From Apricaphanius iberus (taxonomy: Eukaryota > Chordata > Actinopteri > Cyprinodontiformes > Aphaniidae), in the NCBI GenBank assembly GCA_028564705.1, contig JAPXFQ010001391.1:496001-560000 (forward strand): DNA of 64,000 nt, in the 5' to 3' direction. Positions 58,758 to 64,000 of the stretch are shown here, piece after piece. The translations under genes were made by a program, and so were the position numbers. Every line of letters starts with the position of its first letter. The first letter of the stretch is position 1. The notes beneath the pieces were generated by a model. That model saw nothing but the letters and a program-made list of their open reading frames with translations, had not been told where the DNA came from and did not search any database.

Positions 58758-60832
58758 ATAGTCCATACCTGTCAACTGATACGGTTTGCCCGTATTTAAT
58801 ACGTTTTTTGCTATCTTTTAAATGGATACGGCGTACTACAACATATAATACGGGAAAACACCCAGACCGAAACGGGGTATTTTTGCCGAATTAAGCTCCA
58901 TCACGCATGCGTCGCTTTATAACTTCCGCTTCCTTCTTGATTGCAACACAACACGAGGAAATCGATATCATTTAAACACGAAACTCTCACCAGTGAAGAT
59001 GTCTGAACCCTTGAAAAAGAAGTGGAAAGTTAAGTCAACTGGAAAGCATCAGAAAGTGTGGGAACATCTGCAAGGAGAGTATAGTGGATGGATAAAATCT
59101 TCGTCCAAAGGCCCGGAATATTCGTTTTGTGTACCGTGTAGGAAAGACGTGAAAGTTGCTGCCAGTGGTTTTTATGACTTGAAAAGCCATTTCAAAACAT
59201 CGTCACACGTGGATAGTGTCGCAAGAAGTAAGACATACGTTCCTTTGAGTCAACAGTTTGCCAGTGCGAACCCTGCATCGTCACAAAGCAACAAGGTGCT
59301 CAAAGCAGAAATCCTCATGTGCCAGTTTTTTGCCGAGCACAACATTCCACTCGCCGCTGCAGATACATTCACCAAGTTGGTACCAGAAATGTTCATCGAT
59401 TCACAAGTTGCAAAGGTATGTAAGACAGATTAAAATTTTCTTTGTCACTCAAGCAATTAATCTTTTTGAAAATAATGCAAACAATGTAGATCGAGATGAT
59501 TTATATTAAAGACTGTAATCTTCAATGCAAACTGATAATATCATCAACAGATTATGATTCAAAGTGTGTTTGATGAAAAATATTCAGAGATGTTTACATG
59601 CGTTGAAGTTTTTAATGCTATGAAATTATACTCTGAACATCGATTCTTCAAACATCCACATGTAACGAATATAATCTCTATGTTGCAGGATTTTGCATGC
59701 AGAAGGACAAAGGCAACCATGATTATCAAGGAGTCTCTCGCACCAGCCTACACAGATCCTATCATAGCACGCTGCAGGAGTCAACCGTTCACATTGATGA
59801 TCGACGAGAGCAATGATCGGCGATCTATTACCCGAGATGGATAGACTGTTGAGAGTATTTCTTTTCAAGTTTGTCCAGATGAAGCAGATCAAGGATGCTG
59901 CAAACCTCCTGACGCTGGACTTCAAAGACAGAGCACTGCAGCACGAAGACCACAGGCTTGCTGTTGGTTTGACAACAACAGCACTGCTTTTGGATGAGGA
60001 TAAAGGTATCCCTCCAGAGATACAATCAAAGTTCTTTGCCTCAGTGAGATTGTTTTATGAGGCTGTTGTGGCAAAGATGATCGCCAAATTTCCCTTTGAA
60101 AATGACGTGCTGGGTGATCTTGTCGTCCTGGATCCACGAAGGAGAGAGGAACTGGACTACATCCATATTCTCAGATTGGCGGAGCGGTTTGGGCCCAGTC
60201 ATCTAGATCAAGAGGCCATCAAAGAAGAATGGGATGACTTCCAATTGATCCCAGACGAACAGATGCCACCATTCACCACAGAGGGACCAATGCATCCAGA
60301 AACATTTTGGTCTAAGATTTTTGAGTTGAGAACAGCATTTGGTGGGCCAAGGTTCCCAGCAATGAAGAGCGTTTTCTTGGCCTTGCTATGCCTTCCTCAC
60401 AGCAACGCAGACAGTGAAAGAGTATTCAGCCATGTCAGGAAACTCAATACAGAGTATAGGAAATCGATGGGGGTGGACACTCTGACAGCTTTACTACAAG
60501 TAAAACTGAATACTGACAGTAAATCGTATCAGCTAAAACCAACAAGTGAGATGTTGCAATCAGCAAAGGCCGCAACTTCCAAGTACAACAACAATCACAA
60601 ATGATGTCATTTAGGCTTTTAAGGGCATTGTGTGATATGTGAACACATCATTATATGGTAGTGATGTATTGAATAAAGAATTGAATAATGCAAATTGATG
60701 GTGCAGTTTTCCATGTTGTTCTTTGGTAAACACGGCATTTACGGCGCGAATACAGTTTTTGGTCATTGAGTAAGGGAAATTTAAATTGTTAGTAAGGGCA
60801 GTCATGGTTGATGGTTGACAGGTATGATAGTC
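58758..60832 (+). mobile_element. hAT transposon with 6-bp target duplication
   Basis: The element spans 58764-60826. Its ends are CATACCTGTCAAC and GTTGACAGGTATG, 13 bp perfect. ATAGTC flanks both sides (58758-58763 and 60827-60832). The classical hAT duplication is 8 bp; here six bases match and the next two do not. It contains a two-exon transposase pseudogene of hAT type. The 5' leader contains four ACGG/ACGT-type 'gatacgg', 'aatacg' repeats within 60 bp of the end, possibly transposase subterminal sites. Confidence 0.8.
58999..60604 (+). pseudogene. hAT transposase with intron and central deletion
   Basis: Exon 1 (58999-59415, 139 codons) starts MSEPLKKKWKVKSTGKHQKV and has a BED-like finger, C-x2-C at FCVPC then H-x5-H at KSHFKTSSH. 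A phase-0 intron (59416-59688) has GTATGT and TTGCAG ends. Exon 2 resumes DFACRRTKATMIIKESLAPA and reaches FTLMIDESND, likely the first catalytic Asp region. Near 59815 a deletion shifts frame to LLPEMDRLLRVFLFKFVQMK. The rest runs 260 codons to the hAT dimerisation domain LPHSNADSERVFSHVRKLN. Roughly 200-300 residues of the RNase H-like centre are missing compared with full hAT enzymes (estimate). Start chosen at the ATG; the in-frame GTG six bases earlier is not needed. Confidence 0.8.
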
Positions 60833-61236
60833 ACTCATTAATCATTCTAAAAACTCAAAAGAGTCTCTGTGTCGGGAGAGTGAGAAAGTATTTTTCCTTA
60901 CTTTGATCTCAGGGCATTATTGAGTCTGTTGATTTTGACACTGTAACTTAGGCTATTAAAAAGAATGACCAGCTGCATTCTCAGACTCAAATAGCTGGGT
61001 AAAACTGCTCAAATCTGCTGCCAAAGTTATCACCGTGCTTCCGAAATAAAAGGAAACAAGACATGAGGTCGGTTGAAACATTTTTAATCTTTAATAACTA
61101 GGTGGATTTAAAAAGTAATTGAAACTACAGCTTCTGTCAGTCACATAAAGACTGTTCTGGAAACTTGCAGCTGGCTGCTGCGCCTTGCGTCAATAATACT
61201 ACACTACACTACAGCTGATTTTTTTCTCATGGGACA
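60833..61236. other. Stretch without recognised genes
   Basis: Nothing recognised apart from a short ACTAC repeat near 61197-61213. Confidence 0.35.
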
Positions 61237-61239
61237 TTA

Positions 61240-61500
61240 ACGCCCCATTTTCACTAGTTCCAGTACGGTACGGAACGAGATGCTTTGCTGTGTTTCCATT
61301 ACCCGCATCCGTTCCGAGCTGACCCTAGCTGACCACTTTTTTCGGAATACCTCTGCCTTGGTTCCAAGCGTGCCGAAGCGCCCTGAAACGCCCACCTATG
61401 GACTGATTGGTCCGGTAATATGATATCCCTCTCACTCCTATGCAGCAAGTGTAGCCGCTGATTGGTCTGGAGCTGTTTGTTTGTGCCAGAGTAAGCTATA
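61240..61500. mobile_element. Unpaired end of a Harbinger-like MITE
   Basis: After ATTA the sequence starts ACGCCCCATTTTCACTAGTT, then CCAGTACGGTACGGAACGAG. This resembles the family F left end with its CTAGTAC and TACGG motifs. It carries GACTGATTGGTCC (61401) and CGCTGATTGGTCTGG (61456). No matching right end or duplication was found. Confidence 0.4.
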
Positions 61501-61657
61501 GTTTAAAGTTTCAAATAAACAACTCACTGCCCTTAACCGCAAGCAGCCAAAAAATAAAATGTAATTAGTGTGAGTCGCAAATTATATAAGTTTTAAACAA
61601 CATGGGGATCTTGTAAGTATATATATTATTGACTCAAAACTTTTAATCATGTTGTTA

Positions 61658-62770
61658 CAGACGTGGACAAAATTGTTGGTACCCTTCATTAAATCAAAGA
61701 AAAACTCATAATGGTCACAGAAATAACTTTAATCTGACAAAAGTAATAAAAAATAAAAATTATATAAATGTTGACCAATTAAAGTCAGACATTGCTTTTC
61801 ATCCATGCTTCAACGGAATTATTTAAAAAATAAATGCATGAAACAGGCCTGGACAAAAATGATGGTACCCACAACTTAATATTTGGTTGCACAACCTTTT
61901 GAGGCAATCACTGCAATCAAATGATTCCTGTAACTGTCAATGAGACTTCTGCACCTCTCAGCAGGTATTTTGGCCCACTCCTCATGAGCAAACTGTTCTA
62001 GTTGTTTCCGGTTTGAAGGGCGCCTTTTCCAGACAGCAACGTCTGTTTTTTTAATGATTTGTCCTCTGGCTCAAATAGCGAAGGATGTTCCGATGTTCCT
62101 TGAGCATAAAGTTCAGCTTGGATCTATGTTGAAGTCTTTCTAGGCTCTTTTGTTACCATTTGGATTATCCGTCTCTTTGATGTGTCATCAATTTTCCTCC
62201 TGCAGCCACGTCCAGGGAGGTTGGCTACAGTCCCATGGATCGTACATTACTGAATGACATGTGCAGCTGTAGTCACAGAAACATCTAGCTGCTTGGAGAT
62301 GGTCTTATAGCCTTTACAGTTAACATGCTTGTCTATGATTTTCTTTCTCATCTCCTGAGACAACTCTTTCCTTTGCTTCCTCTGGTTTATATTGAGTGTG
62401 GTACACACCACGTCACCAAACAACACAGTGACTACCTGGAGTCCTATATATAGGCCCACTGAGTGATTACAGGATTGTAGACACCTAGGATGCTGATTAG
62501 TGGACATACCTTGGATTAACATGTCCCTTTGGTCACATTATTTTCATTCTTTTCTAGGGGTACCATCATTTTTGTCCAGGCCTGTTTCATGCATTTATTT
62601 TTTAAATAATTCTGTTGAAGCATGGATGAAAAGCAATGTCTGACTTTCATTGGTCAACATTTATATAATTTTTATTTATTATTACTTTTGTCAGATTAAA
62701 GTTATTTCTGTGACCATTATGAGTTTTTCTTTTATTTAATGAAGGGTACCAACAATTTTGTCCACGTCTG
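61658..62770 (-). mobile_element. Tc1-like transposon with IR/DR ends, core-deleted
   Basis: An 1113-bp element starting CAGACGTGGACAAAATTGTT and ending in the exact inverse, flanked by TA (61656-61657, 62771-62772). Each ~215-bp inverted repeat also has an inner copy of the terminal motif, GCCTGGACAAAAATGATGGT near 61848 and its inverse near 62560-62583. This is the IR/DR layout of Sleeping Beauty-type Tc1 elements. The two arms are nearly perfect inverse copies. The transposase gene between is deleted for its catalytic core, so the copy is non-autonomous. Confidence 0.9.
61880..62400 (-). pseudogene. Tc1 transposase lacking the catalytic core
   Basis: The minus strand from about 62380 reads KELSQEMRKKIIDKHVNCKG then YKTISKQLDVSVTTAAHVIQ, the first helix-turn-helix of the paired-like DNA-binding domain. 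After a frameshift come VANLPGRG-RRKIDDTSKRR and QMVTKEPRKTST, the second helix-turn-helix and linker. Around 62085-62035 it jumps to the C-terminus, FAHEEWAKIPAERCRSLIDS and SKGCATKY near 61880. About 200 residues normally between, including the DNDPKHTA and SPDLNPIEHLW blocks and all three catalytic acids, are absent. Confidence 0.8.
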
Positions 62771-62773
62771 TAT

Positions 62774-62838
62774 GTTGGCTGAATGGTTAGTGTTGGTGAC
62801 TCCCATTCCATTGCTGGAGGTTCCTGTCCTGCTACTGC
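62774..62838 (+). repeat. tRNA-Ser-like relic or SINE head
   Basis: TTGGCTGAATGGTTAGTG fits a pol III A box (TGGCTGAATGG) in a type II tRNA D arm. GTGACTCCCATTCCATTG resembles an anticodon arm, and GGAGGTTCCTGTCCTGC a degraded B box. The acceptor stem does not pair cleanly, so it is not a working tRNA. It begins three bases after the Tc1 element. Confidence 0.35.
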
Positions 62839-63185
62839 AGTGTTGAAAGTGTTTTTTACAATAGGTTCAGGTTCACAGACATTCTTCCTGGTTTCAGAAA
62901 AAAACACCTTTTCTAGATTAAAAAAAAAGATATTATTTATATTATATTTTTAAATTGCTTTAGGTTTTTCCAGTTTTGTATTTAAATAAATGAAACCAAA
63001 AACACAATTTTAATGGCAGAGGAGTACGTTTAATTTGAGATTTTTCAATGCAGTATTTCTTCTATTTATTTTTGTGTCAAAATATGATTCCCCTGACTGA
63101 CACTAAACAAGAGCCAACCCCCTCTTATTTTACAGGATTAAAGGTTCAGAATAGAGGGTGAATATTTACAGAAACACTTGGAGGT
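62839..63185. other. AT-rich stretch without recognised genes
   Basis: Nothing recognised. Confidence 0.35.
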
Positions 63186-63755
63186 AGGGCTGGTTGATAT
63201 GACTTAAAAATTAAATCCAAATCTGATTTCCGATTTTAATCAATTTTTGCCTACCTAATTTTTTTTCGTAAGAAGGAATTACAAGTGATTAAAAACATTT
63301 AAAAAAAACTGCTTTTATTGCAATCACCTTGTGCTGGAGATGAATTGAATTGAATGTCCAACAAAAAACAAGCTGCAAAGTATCCTTGTAAAACAAGATG
63401 GCCAGACTGACATCACTCTGAGCTATGGAAGTCTAAGTAGTACATTGGTTAAAAAAAAATCTCCTTTTTCCGAAAATGACAGAAGAGAGATGCCTTTTGC
63501 TGGAGCTTTTGTTGTGATTGAATTTTGCTGGAGCTTTTCTTTAAATTAAGCCCAACCACATCCTGAATGAGGAAACTGTAGCCTACCCCACAGCATATGT
63601 CACTATCATGAGACGTGTTCTGTGCAACTAACTAACGCAGTAACGCAGCCTGCTTGCACAGAAGTAATAGCAGTTTAATTAATTTTTGCCACTGTAATCC
63701 CTTACTTTACCCATTACTCGACAAAAGTAATTGGATTCCCATCACTGATCACTAT
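63186..63755. repeat. MITE-like fragments
   Basis: TAGGGCTGGTTGATATGACT followed by 'ccaaatctgatttccgatt' matches the style of the fish MITE beginning AGGGCTGGGCGATATGGCC. The block at 63640-63755 has 'gtaacgcag' and 'aaaagtaattggattcc', then CATCACTG, like a hAT MITE right end. Borders were not resolved. Confidence 0.35.
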
Positions 63756-64000
63756 TGATTGGAAATAAGCAATATAAACTTGGGATTTAATCTTTTATTA
63801 GCCCTGTTGCCACCCCATGACAGAAGGCAGAAAGGTACCTATATTAGAAAATGTTGAGTTTATATTAAAAAATGAGGAATGAATGGTTGCACTGGATTGT
63901 ATTTGGGGGAATGAGAATACATAAAAAAGGTGGTGAATTTTGAAAATCAATAATAATTTACCTCCCATTTCAGTTTTATTCATTGCTACACAGTCAAATA
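63756..64000. other. AT-rich window edge
   Basis: Nothing recognised. Confidence 0.35.

Overview
This is vertebrate nuclear DNA, almost certainly from a ray-finned (teleost) fish and probably a percomorph. I reach that from the repeats, not from any host gene. The window has Tc1-like transposons with IR/DR ends, Rex1/Babar-like and L2-clade LINE ends, tRNA-derived SINEs with fish-type tails, many short elements flanked by TTA/TAA, and a 28S rRNA piece that reads like the teleost sequence. I found no convincing host protein-coding exon, no intact tRNA or rRNA gene, and no bacterial-type feature or CRISPR array. The window looks like an AT-rich intergenic or intronic stretch that has been hit by many generations of transposons.

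Layout. 0-7 kb: mostly unique AT-rich DNA with one L2/CR1-like reverse-transcriptase relic (0.4-0.75 kb) and a probable solo LTR (6.9-7.5 kb). 7.7-12.5 kb: a dense repeat block with an L2 3' end on the minus strand, then a decayed Tc1 transposase split by a PIF/Harbinger-type MITE and by an L2 tail, a second Tc1 relic, and an inverted-dimer MITE. 12.5-27.8 kb: mostly unique DNA with a Rex1-like LINE whose reverse transcriptase has lost its catalytic middle (17.7-19.1 kb), a Tc1 relic (21 kb), a near-identical monomer of the dimeric MITE (26.1 kb) and a tRNA-derived SINE with clear target duplications (27.3 kb). 32.15-35.33 kb: a deeply nested locus in which an outer TA-flanked MITE contains a hAT-type element, an L2-like repeat, a 28S rRNA fragment, another MITE and a Tc1 3' end. 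38.3-39.5 kb: Tc1 DNA-binding-domain relics around a 22-bp minisatellite. 42.7-45.2 kb: three MITEs head to tail, adjacent ones sharing a 3-bp target. 50-51.3 kb: 30-bp and 90-bp tandem repeats, the latter in an open frame. 53.2-55.2 kb: a 2-kb TTA-flanked element with a Myb/SANT-like relic. 58.8-60.8 kb: a hAT transposon with a recognisable BED-like finger and C-terminal dimerisation domain, one intron, a 6-bp target duplication and an internal deletion. 61.7-62.8 kb: a structurally complete but core-deleted Tc1 element.

No genes here work together as a pathway. The relationships are those of autonomous families, their deletion derivatives and their insertion order. Assignments rest on reading motifs and termini by eye; no alignment or database search was run. 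Stretches marked as holding nothing mean nothing recognised.
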